Assembly (NCBI GenBank): GCA_002110485.1
Contig: MOWL01000001.1
Span: forward strand, 744,001-808,000
DNA: 64,000 bases
Reading direction: 5' to 3'
Origin: Emergomyces orientalis
Taxonomy: Eukaryota; Ascomycota; Eurotiomycetes; Onygenales; Ajellomycetaceae
In this document: positions 36,501-47,104 of the stretch, piece after piece
Numbering within the stretch: position 1 is the stretch's first letter
Layout of the letters: each line of letters begins with the position of its first letter
Translations under genes and position numbers: made by a program
The notes under the pieces: model-generated
The model's input: the letters and a program-made list of their open reading frames with translations, nothing else
What the model was told of the DNA's origin: nothing
Database searches by the model: none

Positions 36501-36709
36501 GTTAGCTGCTTTTCTTGTAGGCCGCGGACGGCATCAAGTGGGGTCCGATTCACGTTGTTTGGGCTCTTGTCCTCAATCGCATCCTCATCATGCGAGTGAT
36601 GGTGCCCGAAAAACCCTAATAAAATGGAGGGTTTTCCTCCAACCAAAGTTGGGTGATCCTCTCCGCTTGCCTTCCCACTCCCACTTTTCTTACCCTGATT
36701 CAAGGGCAT
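33585..36709 (-). CDS. Large unrecognised protein, 1018 residues
   Basis: Two exons: 36709-36554 and 36485-33585. The long open frame has no ATG near its 5' end, so an upstream exon is required. The 36709 frame supplies an ATG and 52 codons. The 68-nt intron (gtgaat donor, a gctaacag branch-like site about 16 nt before the aag acceptor) joins them in phase 0. A second possible donor (gtaaga at 36693, only 16 nt into the gene) joins in phase to a cag at about 36506 and cannot be excluded. The N-terminus carries a His/Asp-rich patch (GHHHSHDEDAIED) and then a Pro-rich stretch. The middle, about residues 100-770, looks globular. A Pro/Ser-rich segment follows, then a Cys-containing conserved-looking end (GRTCMACCIREARA). 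I recognise no domain and propose no function. Confidence 0.85.
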
Positions 36710-37794
36710 TGCAGATGCGGAGTTTATAGGGGTTCCTAATGACGATATTGAGCGGGGTGCCCCTTAGTCGAAGATACTATGTAGGTGATATAGCAACAGA
36801 TATAGTAAGAGGTGGCAATGAAGACACCTGGTTAAGCGCCATAGCTATTATTTGCTCTGGCATGGCTGTGAAGAGCTGCAGTTCCCGAGATCCGGCGTCC
36901 GTCCGAGAATAGATGAATGATGGTGATGTAGGCGATATTAATGATCCCGCCACAGCGCTTAGCTTATATAAGCCCGCGAGCTAGTTATCTGGGGCCGATT
37001 CGGATAAGAGATATCCCCAGGTGTCAAAAAGCAGTATGGATGACGTCTTAGATCTAAAATGAATTCCACTCAATCAATCACATTCCAACTCCCGAAAAAC
37101 AATTCTTTTAGTCAAGCAAGCATCACCTGCATGTCAAGTTCATGATAACCTGTCAGTTTGACAGAGCAGCTGACAAGACCAGGATGTCTCATACTTTGTC
37201 CAATTGAAACCTGTTTTCTGAGAGAAAAGACCCAAACAAATGGAGACCTAGCTCCCTTTCACATAAACCGGAGGCTCATTGGGAAATATCCTGTAGGTTG
37301 GTGAGGAGAACGAGGCCGTAAGGTGTGTTTGCGTATACATGTATCCTTGCCATGTCAAAACCATTTGGCAGTTGTTTTCTGGCGGATCTCTGCAGGTCAT
37401 CCCATCACTGGGTATCTATGCATGACTACATGTGAGATTACTTTTTCCTCTCAGGTACGTACTCTACCCAACTAACATGAAATGTCGATTCCAAGGAACA
37501 TAACAGTTCCATGAGAGTGGGTCCTTGTGACAGCCTGTAATATGCAGCAGTCCATTTGGGACACACTGTTCACTGCTCCAAAATGTGATTGTCACTATCC
37601 AGTTAACTACTAGCAATTATTAATCAAGTTCAGTCGCCTCATGTGATATAACCTAACTGGTTATCGAGGAAAGCATCTATACCAGCTCCCTACATTAGGG
37701 TCGGTCTGTTCCGTAAAAGAATATATAAATAGTTTGCCTGGGTACTTTCTCCTCCTTTTCCTAGCTCATCAACCCAGGACGGAACATATTCAAA
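36710..37794. other. Divergent intergenic region, about 1.1 kb
   Basis: Lies between the 1018-residue gene (minus) and the candidate small gene (plus). It has a symmetric CTTATATAAG at 36962-36971 and a TATATAAAT at its right end. No coding sequence recognised. Confidence 0.45.
37721..37730 (+). promoter_or_regulatory. TATA box of the candidate small gene
   Basis: ATATATAAAT lies 65 bases upstream of the ATG at 37795. It is followed by a CT-rich stretch and a TCATCAACCC start-site-like sequence. This is the layout of a TATA-driven fungal promoter. Confidence 0.4.
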
Positions 37795-38143
37795 ATGCAA
37801 TTAGAGCGGGCACAGCCGCTGCTCACTCAAAGTCGGAGGGTGGAGCCGTTGGAGGTAAATTGCCATCATCCCGGGATGCTCGTACTCCAAACAATCGTTC
37901 GACTTTTTAAAGCAGCAGATGGAATTCATTCTGTACCAGGCTCTAACAGATATCTCCTCTGCCAAAGTCTCGTATTTTGTCGATAAAAGGGGATTTCGTA
38001 CGATTTCAGAAGGTCTCATATCAACATGTCCCTTTCCTTATCCCCCCAAGGCCATATGTTTGCATGCTCCTCCTCCCAACCGCTGCTGTGATTTATCCAT
38101 TGACTTCAAAAATAGCGAAGGGATATTTCCTCCCAACACCTGA
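37795..38143 (+). CDS. Candidate two-exon small protein, unrecognised
   Basis: Proposed exons are 37795-37854 and 37919-38143, encoding 94 residues. Support: a TATA box 65 bases upstream, a CT-rich leader, a start context TTCAAAATGC that fits fungal genes, a gtaaat donor, a cag acceptor and matching phase 0 across a 64-nt intron. The product is mostly polar at the N-terminus, with a Cys/Pro-rich C-terminal half, and has no signal peptide or known domain. Against it: the acceptor lacks a strong pyrimidine tract and there is no family match I can recall. It could be a noncoding transcript or a chance frame. Confidence 0.35.
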
Positions 38144-40634
38144 AACCGCCCAAGAAAAGCTGTACGTTGAAGTAAAACAAGCAAAGGCCACCTTCATTAT
38201 TTTTGTTGAGTGGGTTTGATGCCAGATGTTTGAGGGAGAAAGAACTTTAATGTTTGCTGATCAGCCAGCCAAGTGTCAATGCCAGTCATTTTTGTCTGCC
38301 TTGAGGATAAATAGCAGTGCAGGGTTCGACAGATTGTCTCCAACAAATTTTCATTCAAAAAGAGATGAATACGGACGAACAACAAGGACTGTCAAAACAG
38401 CCACTCAAAGAAAATTGAGAGTGTTTCGTCTGTTAAACTAACCCCCATCAAACTCTTCAAAGAAATACCGAAATAGAACCCAAAAGTAGCCCCTGGAGCT
38501 GTCGCGTAAATTAGTCAAGGACCTCGAAGTTTAAAAGGAGATTTGTCCGCATCGCCTGCGTATTACTTGGGGCAAGGCCAATGCATATTTTTGTTATGTT
38601 CTTCCCTGGTGGCAATGGCGTAGTTCCGCATGCTGACGAGGTTTAAAAAGCAAACCTTGAACGAGTGGCTTTCTTGGTTGGCGAAATGTGATCCCATGCC
38701 TTATTTAAATGATAGGGTCACGTTTTCGGAGAGCCTCCTCGATGTAATCTAGTAGCAGAAAAGTATAAAATGAGGAGAAGAAGAAAGGCATGCCGCATCT
38801 TCGTTCAGTTCATCCTTGGTTTCCTTCTGGTCGACCTCATCGCAAATTCCCCTATCGCAGCCCTTGAATGATAGAGGAATGCATTTCGTTTTCTCCACGG
38901 TCAATTTGAGCCTGGGTGGTGGAACCTTGGAGTACACAATGCCCATTTATATTTCTGTATTAGTAAGTAGGAAAAGGGAATCCGCTCCGTCTCGTGGGTA
39001 AAGTATCCAGGTACGGGATGTACCGTACATATACATGATCGACAAGCTGGATGAAGTTGGACCTGGGCATTAGGTACACGACTAGCCATCCATATGCTTA
39101 AAACCATACCTACCTTGGTACTTAGTTAGTAGCCATTAGCCCAGAAGGCGAATGGTCGAGTCGCTGGCCCCATCCATGTCGTTGATATTCGGGGGGTCAA
39201 GGTAGCAGTGACTTCACTGCTGGCTTGCTGAAGCACTAGTACAGCGACTAACTAGTTGAAGGCCGAGCGTAGGAATTTCGTCTGCTGTGTTGTGCCATGA
39301 TGAGCAACGGGGAACGGCCAAGATGTAACCGGCACTTGATGAAATGAGTTGGCTGGTTATATTTGTTCCAGGATAAATAGCTGACAGAGCTCGTCATCTG
39401 CCCATCGCTTCTTACTGTGTTTCTTTTCTTTCTTTCTTTCTTCTGCTTTGGCCGCTCTCCATACATCGTGCATCCCGAAATATCTGACTGACTGACCGCT
39501 CACTCTCATCTTGCCAAACCCAAAGCCATAACCGGCATATCGCCACGCGGATTGTTTTCGGTAGAGGTGAGTTTTTTCTGCTTTGTTCGGCTCTCCTGTT
39601 TGGTTTGAGTATTTCTTTGGTTCGGGCCCCATTCCAGGTAAGCCATCGGCCGCAGCGAGGTTTTGCGTTCACACCCCAATACAGCCAACAAGTACTGTCC
39701 ATGTACCTGGGCATGTACCTGTTCATCAGTCAGCATGTATCCCCAGGTATTGGCTTGGTGGTGTCTAGGCGGGTGGGTACCTGGGGGCGACCTAGTGGTA
39801 CCCAAGGCCACACAATACCTAGGTACACAGGGCGTGTCTCGAAGCTTCTGGGGAATCACCAGGCTCCACTTGGGCTCGCCTCCTGCTTAAGTCATCCTCC
39901 TATTTAATATCCAGCCGATCCCGCTGCCAGCTGTGCTTCTGCTTCTTCTGCCTCTTCTGCCTCTTCTCTCGTCTCTCGTCTCTCGATATATCGTCCTAGT
40001 CTACTGCTGCTGCTGCTGGTTGCTCGCTCTCCTATACCATTGCCTCGTTTACTCCATTTTCTGCGTTGTGTTGGCTCTATCCTTACCTCTCCTTAGATAC
40101 GACTGCAGTCCTCTCTCTGATACGCTGCGGCTCTTGACAACTCCGCAACTCCCGAACATAAGAACAGAACGAGCTGTACCCTCGAGCTGTTGAAACGGTG
40201 CTCCATATCATCTAGCATAATATAACCTCTTACATTATCTGGTTTGTTCTACCAATCCATTTTCTACGCCTACAGCTTCTGGGCATATATAAGCTCCCTT
40301 GTGCCCCTGTTTTGCCAGCTGTTTCATATACATACCACCACGCCATCGGAAAATGCATGCTAATGAAATATCACCAAACAGCTATCCCAAAAATCCGCAA
40401 AACCATAGTCCAACCAATTCCTTCATTACTGTCATTATCTCGACCTTCGATAACAACGAAGAGCCACTCGTTAGGAAAAAGGAAGAGCTTCGCTGTCTGA
40501 AACTCGCAGGAAGGATAAAAAGCTACACACCCACACCACCAACAGACAATCCAATCCAACACTTCCCTAACGTAAACCGAACACCATCGTCACAAATCCA
40601 CTAGTATACTACACTACAAGAACAGTAAAAAAAA
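38144..40634. other. Intergenic region upstream of the AN1 gene, about 2.5 kb
   Basis: Contains repeated GTACCT/TAGGTAC motifs (about 39690-39830), a CTT/CTG-rich stretch (39930-40020) and a TATATAAG at 40286. Several overlapping short frames exist in both directions around 39.4-39.9 kb, but none stands out as a gene. Confidence 0.4.
40286..40293 (+). promoter_or_regulatory. TATA-like element upstream of the AN1 gene
   Basis: TATATAAG lies about 340 bases before the AN1 start codon. That implies a long leader or a 5' untranslated intron if it is the promoter. Confidence 0.3.
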
Positions 40635-40856
40635 ATGGCACCATCAAGAAAGCCACGCTGCAACTTCAAGGACTGCAAGGAACTCGCCCAACGCATCGTC
40701 GGTGACTGTGGTTTCTGCAACGGCCACTTCTGTGGCAAACATCGCATGCTTGAATCCCACGCATGTAGTGGCCTAGAGGACTGTAAGAAGGAAAGCCATG
40801 AGCGCAATGCGGAGCGGCTGAACTCGGAACGAACTACAGTTATCAAGGGCGTATAA
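40635..40856 (+). CDS. Small AN1-type zinc-finger protein
   Basis: A single-exon gene of 73 residues that is almost nothing but one AN1 finger. The zinc ligands follow C-x4-C-x10-C-x2-C-x4-C-x2-H-x5-H-x-C (from RCNFKDC to CGKHRMLESHAC). The C-terminal third is charged and helical-looking. AN1 proteins of this kind are linked to the proteasome and Cdc48/p97 and to stress responses; stand-alone short forms occur across fungi. The start ATG sits behind an A-rich leader, in a good context. No partner gene is adjacent. The family call is firm; the exact role is inference. Confidence 0.9.
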   Translation: MAPSRKPRCNFKDCKELAQRIVGDCGFCNGHFCGKHRMLESHACSGLEDCKKESHERNAERLNSERTTVIKGV

Positions 40857-42534
40857 TTAGAAGTTTGGGTGGTGTCTGCTTCGATTTTTTCAATTTTTGG
40901 ATATAGATAATGAGCTTGTGGTGGTGATACCCCCCCCCCCCCTTCTTTTTGTTTTCCTCCGCTACTATTTGGCTGGTTACCATTATATACGGCTAGGAAA
41001 TGCTCCTGGCCGTTTGTAATCTCGCCTTGATGGTCAACGAAGGTGATTCGGGGGTGCGAAGGGGAATATGGAGACGAGTCTGGTTGTGTACAACGGTTGG
41101 ATGGGAACTTGCAGAGAGCAAACGAAACTGTCAAACAGGGTCATCCGAAGCGGTGTGATTCTATTCGATTCTCCTGAGGGACCCACTGAAGAGATATGCG
41201 CCTTTGTGATCTTTTTCTTGACTCTCGATATAGCTTCTGCATATTTACGTGCTGTTTGAGATCATCAAGACGTACGACGACACTCGATTCCCTTCCTCAC
41301 ATCTCCTTCCCGCTTTCAGGCCCTAATATTCACGATCCTCACCTAACTCGTCATGTGTGCATGTGGCCAGCTCCTTTGAAGATTTTTTTCCGTCCCTTTT
41401 TGTTGATTTCTCGTGTGAAACCCAAATGCATGGCGTCACGGTAGCCGTTCAAATACTTTTGAAACCCCTGAATTTTATTATTTTTTATATATTTTCCCTT
41501 TTCTCTCTGTTTTGGCATAATTATCTTTCCAAACAATTCCCCATAACTATTACTACTAGTCTTCCCGCCTAAAGAGAAAATATACATAACCAACTTTTCT
41601 CCTTCCAATCAATTTGCGTAAATTTTACATGTACCTTTTCTAACAAAAAGAAAAGGAAGAAATGATGAGATGAAGAAAAATGGCGCGGAAATCGCCTTTG
41701 TTGTCCGCTTTCCCTTGACATAAGAAAATCCTACTTACAGGCAAATACCAATCCCGCTTGCCCTAAGCTATCAACCAGTCCACCTATATCATCGAGAGCA
41801 GGATAAATAAAAACAAATCGAAAACCAAATAGTACGAATAATGCCCCTTTGAACCCACGTACCATCCAAAAATGCATACCACGAACCTAGGAACATAAAG
41901 AACATTTTCGTCTCCTTTTTTATTCCACCCGCAACTTAACACTAAAAACGAAGAAACAGTGGCCTAGAAAAATAGAATAATATTAAATAATAGAAAAGTA
42001 AAATACCAGCAACCGATTTCCACCAGTCCATACATCAAATAATAACGCCTGTTTCCTCGCATATCACATATGCTACACTATAGAATATCAATAGAAAAAA
42101 ATAACCGGGGAAGTATGAGCGCACCATAACAATTTGCAGGACCAAACTGAAAAATGACACGGCGGACGTAAGACGGGGGGGAAGATATGAGCTATGAGCT
42201 ATGAGCCGCATTGGAATGGGGACTGGAACCAGATATGAGAAAGCGGTCGTGAGTGCGCAAAACGGCTCTGGTCGTGAGATGAAGAGAGGGTATATAAATG
42301 GGCTCGACAGGATGGAAAGGCTTTTCCCAAGTGCGTCGCGCTCTTCGTAAGGGATGTTGTAAATGTGGCCATTAGTGTGATGGAGGTATAATAAATGCGG
42401 AGACGGGGTGCGATATCGGTATATACTCGTCGAATATATATGTTACCCTGGTCCGATTCGGGGCCTATGAGTTGTGGAAGAAAGAAGGTGAATGTTAGCC
42501 AGTTTTTCGGGGATAGATAGGCACCTCGTAGCTT
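40857..42534. other. Convergent intergenic region, about 1.7 kb
   Basis: Holds the 3' flanks of the AN1 gene (plus) and the FAM32A gene (minus). Includes a 13-C run and a short ATGAGCT tandem repeat at about 42187-42205. A TATATAAA lies at 42290, with no gene downstream. Nothing coding is recognised. Confidence 0.45.
40930..40942. repeat. Homopolymer run of 13 C
   Basis: Read directly, 74 bases after the AN1 stop codon, so within its probable 3' untranslated region. Confidence 0.9.
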
Positions 42535-43143
42535 CTAAGAGAAGTGTGCCTCGAGGGATGGTGGGGGGTCGTACATATCATGATGCTCACTAAGATTGCT
42601 GAGGTACTTATTCAATTCCTCCACGCGCTCCTTGTGTGTCTTGACTCCTTCACGCTTGAGCCGTTCGTCGAGCTGTTGAGAAGGGGTGTGTTTAGCAGCA
42701 ACAAACAAGTTGAGCAATCGACCAGGGCAATCAATCAATCAATCACCCCAAAAGAGAAAAAAAAAAATTTGAGAATAAAAAAAGAAACGGATATCACAAC
42801 ATACCCTCTTCCTCCTCGCCTCTTCATACCGCCTCTCCGCCTCCGTCTTGCCCACAACAACCTTCTCAACCCCCTCACTCACACCCCGACTCTGACTCCT
42901 ACTCGCGCTCCCACTCTTACTCCCATCCTCAACTCCACCGTAAGTCATCGCACTCTCACCCTCAACGTCCTTCATCCTCACCCTACTCCCCCCCTCCTCA
43001 CCATTACCCCCATCTCCATCCCCTCCCTCCTTCTCCTTCCTTCTCTTCTTCTTCCCTTTTTTACCAACCCGGCCATCAAGCACCGGCGCACCTTTGATCT
43101 TCAGCTTCCCGCCGCCGCTGACGTACTCGCTTGCGGGAGCCAT
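42535..43143 (-). CDS. FAM32A-like protein (DUF1754)
   Basis: Two exons, 43143-42805 and 42672-42535, encode 158 residues. The 132-nt intron has a gtatgt donor and a cag acceptor, phase 0. The start is the ATG at 43143; an in-frame GTG three codons upstream is ignored. The protein opens with GGGKLKIKGA, then a Lys-rich run (GKKGKKKRRK), an acidic/Gly/Ser-rich insert, and the family's C-terminal block: KTEAERRYEEARRKR joined across the intron to LDERLKREGVKTHKERVEELNKYLSNLSEH (given here in two parts). Human FAM32A is a small nuclear protein found in the spliceosome at the step of exon ligation, so a nuclear RNA-processing role is likely. The last 13 residues beyond the usual end are lineage-specific. 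It lies 487 bp upstream of, and on the same strand as, the PTPA stop. Confidence 0.92.
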
Positions 43144-43629
43144 TGTCGGCACGTTTGTACGTTTGTACGCGGTACGGGTGCAGCGAGGTTATCGGTCGAG
43201 TATGTGTGTTGTTGTAAACATAGCTGAATTTGCTGCGTGTGAAGTCGGCGGAATCAATGATACTAGTAACCAGAGAGGTGTGGAGGTTTCGGAGGTAACT
43301 CGTGGGACTTGCACTCCCTAGCTCCGCTTTGAGCAGATTACATAAGCTATATTTTCGTTGGAAGGTAGTTTCTTGCCACTCACTCACTCACACTCAGCAG
43401 CGCTGGGTTTTCAAAAGGATATTGTATGGTAATTTTTATTCCCGGTAGGTGCAAATATGTTCTCCATCTGCCCTTACCGGACTCGTTTTCGTGCAAAGAG
43501 CATCATCATCAAAGTGCATACATAAACTTCTAGTACTGGAAGGGTATGACAACGCAAACAAAAAATAGCATTGCCCAATTTTCATCATGATACTCCAAAA
43601 AAATTAAATAAATTAAATAAAAAATAGTT
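43144..43629. other. Intergenic region between the PTPA 3' end and the FAM32A 5' end
   Basis: 486 bp holding the PTPA 3' untranslated region and the FAM32A promoter. Nothing else recognised. Confidence 0.5.
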
Positions 43630-44931
43630 TCAATCAAAGGGGATGGGTCGCAACGTAGACCCACCCCTCCTCTTCCGCATCTCCTCTCCAGCAGCAACAG
43701 CACTGGGAACCTTAATACCACAACAATCACCCCAGTAATCCCCTCCTTCATTCGAGTGATCGTGCGTATGGCCATCCCCATCGCCATCGCCCGATAGCCG
43801 TCCCAACCCATCCTTCCTCTCCCCCATCCCAGGTACAGCAGGAATCAGCCCACCAAACATGAAATGTTGCATAATCGGCAATTTCCCCAGAACCTCCTTG
43901 ACAAACATCTTCTTCATCCCCGACTCGACTTTTTGCCAGCTTTTGGCACCGGAGATATCGTCCAGCATGGGGCTGTGCCAGCGAAGACCCTTCACTGTTT
44001 TTACACTGTCGACCCATCGGACCTGCTCCAGGTATACCCAGTTATCCCCCTCTTCGTCCAAAATGGCTTTATTATGGATACCTAATGGGGTGATGTAAGG
44101 GTGGCCGATAAGTTGTGCAGCGCCAAACATGAAGGGGAGGAAATGGTAGTCGTCCAAACCCCACACGCCATGCGAGCCGGCAGGTTCGAGGTAATAGGTC
44201 GCCTGTATCCGGCGTAGGAGATGCATGTATCGAACAAAGACACGGAGCACGAGGACGGGGAATTCCTGCGGCTCGAGTAACCCCAGCTGGTACAAGCATA
44301 GCAACCACATGGCGAAATTCAACTCGTGGCCGGAGCCGTAATCGAGGCGGCTACGGGAGCCTAATGAGTTCACTAGGTACGTCGATAACTCGTCCACCAC
44401 TGCTGCTGCTGCTGCTGCTGTATCATCACCATCGGAGCTGATTATTTCCCGCTGCCAATATTGGCTCTGAGCTGCTACATCGTCGAAGAGCGAGCGGAAG
44501 GCGGGATTACCAAACCGAGAGCCATCTTGGTCGAGGGACGGGTTCTTCTCGATAAGGGTTTCTATGGAGGAAAGAACATTGAGGATTTTGAGGATGATGG
44601 GGGAGGAGGGCAGTTTTTCAATGGCGGATACAGACTTGAACCTGACACTATCGGACAAGTTGAAGATAAATGCGAGGATTAGGGTGTATGTGGGTGAGGA
44701 GAGGAATGCTTCATGGTCCTCGTGGGAGAGTATTCGGGGTACTGGATGTGTGTACTGGATGGATTCTCGGCTTGCTGGTTTGGGGAGCTCCGGGGTCTCA
44801 GGTGGGGGGTCCTGGGTTGATTGGGAGCCTCCTCTTTGGCGACCTTTGCCTCCTGGTTTTGAGAGTCTTTTTGAGAGGTCGATTTTTGAAGTCAAAGGAG
44901 AAGTCGACTGCTGCGGTATCGAGGATGCCAT
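43630..44931 (-). CDS. PP2A activator PTPA (peptidyl-prolyl isomerase, RRD family)
   Basis: A single-exon gene of 433 residues, with its ATG at 44931. It belongs to the phosphotyrosyl phosphatase activator family (yeast Rrd1/Rrd2), which activates the PP2A catalytic subunit and has peptidyl-prolyl isomerase activity. It acts in the cytosol and nucleus. Family hallmarks are IQYTHPVPRI (58-67), YGSGHELNF (198-206) and GVWGLDDYHFLPF (255-267). A second set of blocks around 345-365 reads GKLPIMQHFMFGGLIPA. A conserved-looking tail is GIKVPSAVAAGEE, ending in LRPIPFD. A first disordered stretch (1-55) and an Asp/Gly/His-rich loop (about 380-398) are extras. Ala172-177 is encoded by a short GCA repeat. 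I cannot say whether it is the Rrd1- or Rrd2-type paralogue. Confidence 0.95.
   Translation of the reverse strand: MASSIPQQSTSPLTSKIDLSKRLSKPGGKGRQRGGSQSTQDPPPETPELPKPASRESIQYTHPVPRILSHEDHEAFLSSPTYTLILAFIFNLSDSVRFKSVSAIEKLPSSPIILKILNVLSSIETLIEKNPSLDQDGSRFGNPAFRSLFDDVAAQSQYWQREIISSDGDDTAAAAAAVVDELSTYLVNSLGSRSRLDYGSGHELNFAMWLLCLYQLGLLEPQEFPVLVLRVFVRYMHLLRRIQATYYLEPAGSHGVWGLDDYHFLPFMFGAAQLIGHPYITPLGIHNKAILDEEGDNWVYLEQVRWVDSVKTVKGLRWHSPMLDDISGAKSWQKVESGMKKMFVKEVLGKLPIMQHFMFGGLIPAVPGMGERKDGLGRLSGDGDGDGHTHDHSNEGGDYWGDCCGIKVPSAVAAGEEMRKRRGGSTLRPIPFD
44400..44420. repeat. CTG trinucleotide repeat inside the PTPA gene
   Basis: Seven CTG units. On the coding strand they read as GCA and give a run of alanines around residues 172-177, in a loop between conserved blocks. 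Confidence 0.9.
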
Positions 44932-47104
44932 GGTTCTCGTGCGCTACCTTTTTGAAGCAGTCTGCTTTGAGGATATCATATCAATGAAGAGTAGAGAGAG
45001 CTCCAGTGTTTCCTGAGGTTGAAGGTTGAAGGTCCCCCCCCCGAAACCTGTTGGGTTACTAAGCAGCAGACCTCCCGCGTGGCCCGTGCATTGATCCGCC
45101 GCTAAACTTTATCAGGGCTAGTGTATTTTATTTCTTTACACCGACGTCATACCTAGCTGGATACCTACGTTACCTGGATAAAGAGGATAAAAGAGGATAA
45201 GAAGAGGATAAGAAGAACCCGAGAGGAGAGAATTATATAAATATCTTGCCGGAGACAAAAGACAGAAGAATATTACCACGCATATGCATCTTAGGCAGAA
45301 CTGCGGCTAGTCCAAAATACAGCCGTTTGCTGTGTCCATCACCATCACGAGATCCAAGTCATCTGCACACTCAAGGCGTGTCATTACATAGTTACAGATG
45401 ATAACAGCAGAACTCCAGAAAATGCTCTTTTCAGAACAACTTGGGTTTAAGGGTGATCATAAATTAAATAATGTTTTGCATAAATGCATAAACTCAAATA
45501 ACATAAGATTTTACAGATCGCTGTGCCTTGCTTGATCTACAGCCATTTCAAATGGATGCACACCTGCATCATCATAATTCCAGTTGATTCAAACATTCAA
45601 GCCCTTTTCCAGAAAAGACACCTTTTTTTTTTTTTTTTGCGGATAAGGAAGTACATTGATATCTCTGACATGACCTTTTTAACCCAGAGGTTTTTAGTTC
45701 CTTGAAAGCTACTCTTCCCTCACTTCCTTTTCTTTTTTGTTCCTTTTTTTCTTTCTTTCCCTGGTGTTTTAAAGGGTAGGGGGCTATTTATTTAATACAG
45801 ATTTGGATATGAATGTTCTTGAATGCTATGTCATACAAAGTGCCAAATCCAGTCATCACCCTGTGTTTATTACGTCTGCAGAAAGTGTCGCGTGTCCATT
45901 GTTGCACAACCTGACCTTAGCAGTCATAACTGGGATTGACTGACTATGCAGAAAACTGAAACTTGTGTCTGGTGGATGTTCATGTCGGAGATGCTTTTTT
46001 CAGCGTATTCTCTGCTATCCAGTCTTTTGTGTCTTTTTTTGAATGAAATGCATCGGATATACCTGCACTCGTTCACTTCAAGTTTGTTTTGCGGGGGAGA
46101 TAAAACTCTATATGCAACGAATCAATATAGAATACTATATTAGCGTCTTCAAGGGCAAATGGGTTGAGAATATAAAAGTGAAGGATGCTACTGAATTTCG
46201 CTCTCTTTGCTAGTCCCCAGCCCAAGCCACCCAATTGATCCTGCAGATAATTCGCCTTCGCACAGGGCTCTCATTTATTAGATTTCCAAAATCCTCGCTG
46301 CGCCAATGCTCTTAATGCATAGGCTACCATACACTACAGTACACGCTTGGGTAAGTATGATTCAGGCGAATAAGCGGGCTGTGAACTGGACCAGCCTCGT
46401 GAGCAATTGACCTCTCTCATTGCTCACAATCGGCGCCAAACTCCCACGAAGCGGAGAATGAGAGAAATAAAATAAATAAAATCAAGGTCTACCACAGATA
46501 TGTCTACTATCTATAAACTGGCCAGAACACGCTCTTGAAATTCTACAACTGTATAATAAAAACCCAAAATAGCCAAAGTCTTACTTAACTCTTACCCAGT
46601 ACCCCAAAGTTCCGTCCCCTTTCTTCCCCTCGGATATCCTGCCCGCCAGCCGAGACCATTTTGACCTAAATTCGGTGCTTGCATTAGGGCGTTCCCACAC
46701 ACATAATTCTCGCCAATGACGATGCTCTGATGTTCGATCATCTGCAGCTCAAAAGAACTCAAAGAAAAACAAAAACTGCAAATCGGAGAGGCTGGGCGAG
46801 ATCCGGCCCTCGGACGGAACAAAATACCAAACAGCAGAACAAAGCGCAAGAGATTTAATTAACTAAGTCAAGTTTATTAGAGAGCTATTTCTAGAATACA
46901 TACAAGGTCCATTGGCAGTGGTTGGTGGTGGTTAGGTAACCTTAACCCTTTGTCCCCGCTCCAACCTTAGATTCAGGCCCAAACTAAATCAAGCACTTCG
47001 CCTCGCTTCGCCTCCGCCCTGCCTGCTCTTCTTCGCATCTCAGTTTCTGTTCACACCTCGACGCATTTCTTTGCATATCCCATCCATTTTAAGCAGGTTA
47101 TGAA
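44932..47104. other. Divergent intergenic region, about 2.2 kb
   Basis: Promoters of the PTPA gene (minus) and the DUF202 gene (plus). Includes AT-rich stretches, a T16 run and TATATAAATA at about 45235. The DUF202 side ends in a CT-rich leader (46998-47040). No gene seen. Confidence 0.45.
45623..45638. repeat. Homopolymer run of 16 T
   Basis: Read directly, in noncoding sequence. Confidence 0.9.

Noticed and set aside
39412..39907. Several overlapping frames on both strands
   Set aside because: No frame is favoured. The region has repeated GTACCT motifs and looks like upstream noncoding DNA of the AN1 gene.
42544..43227. 227-codon plus-strand frame
   Set aside because: It is antisense to the FAM32A exons and is Thr/Pro/Leu-rich because of the Lys/Gly/Glu-rich coding strand opposite.
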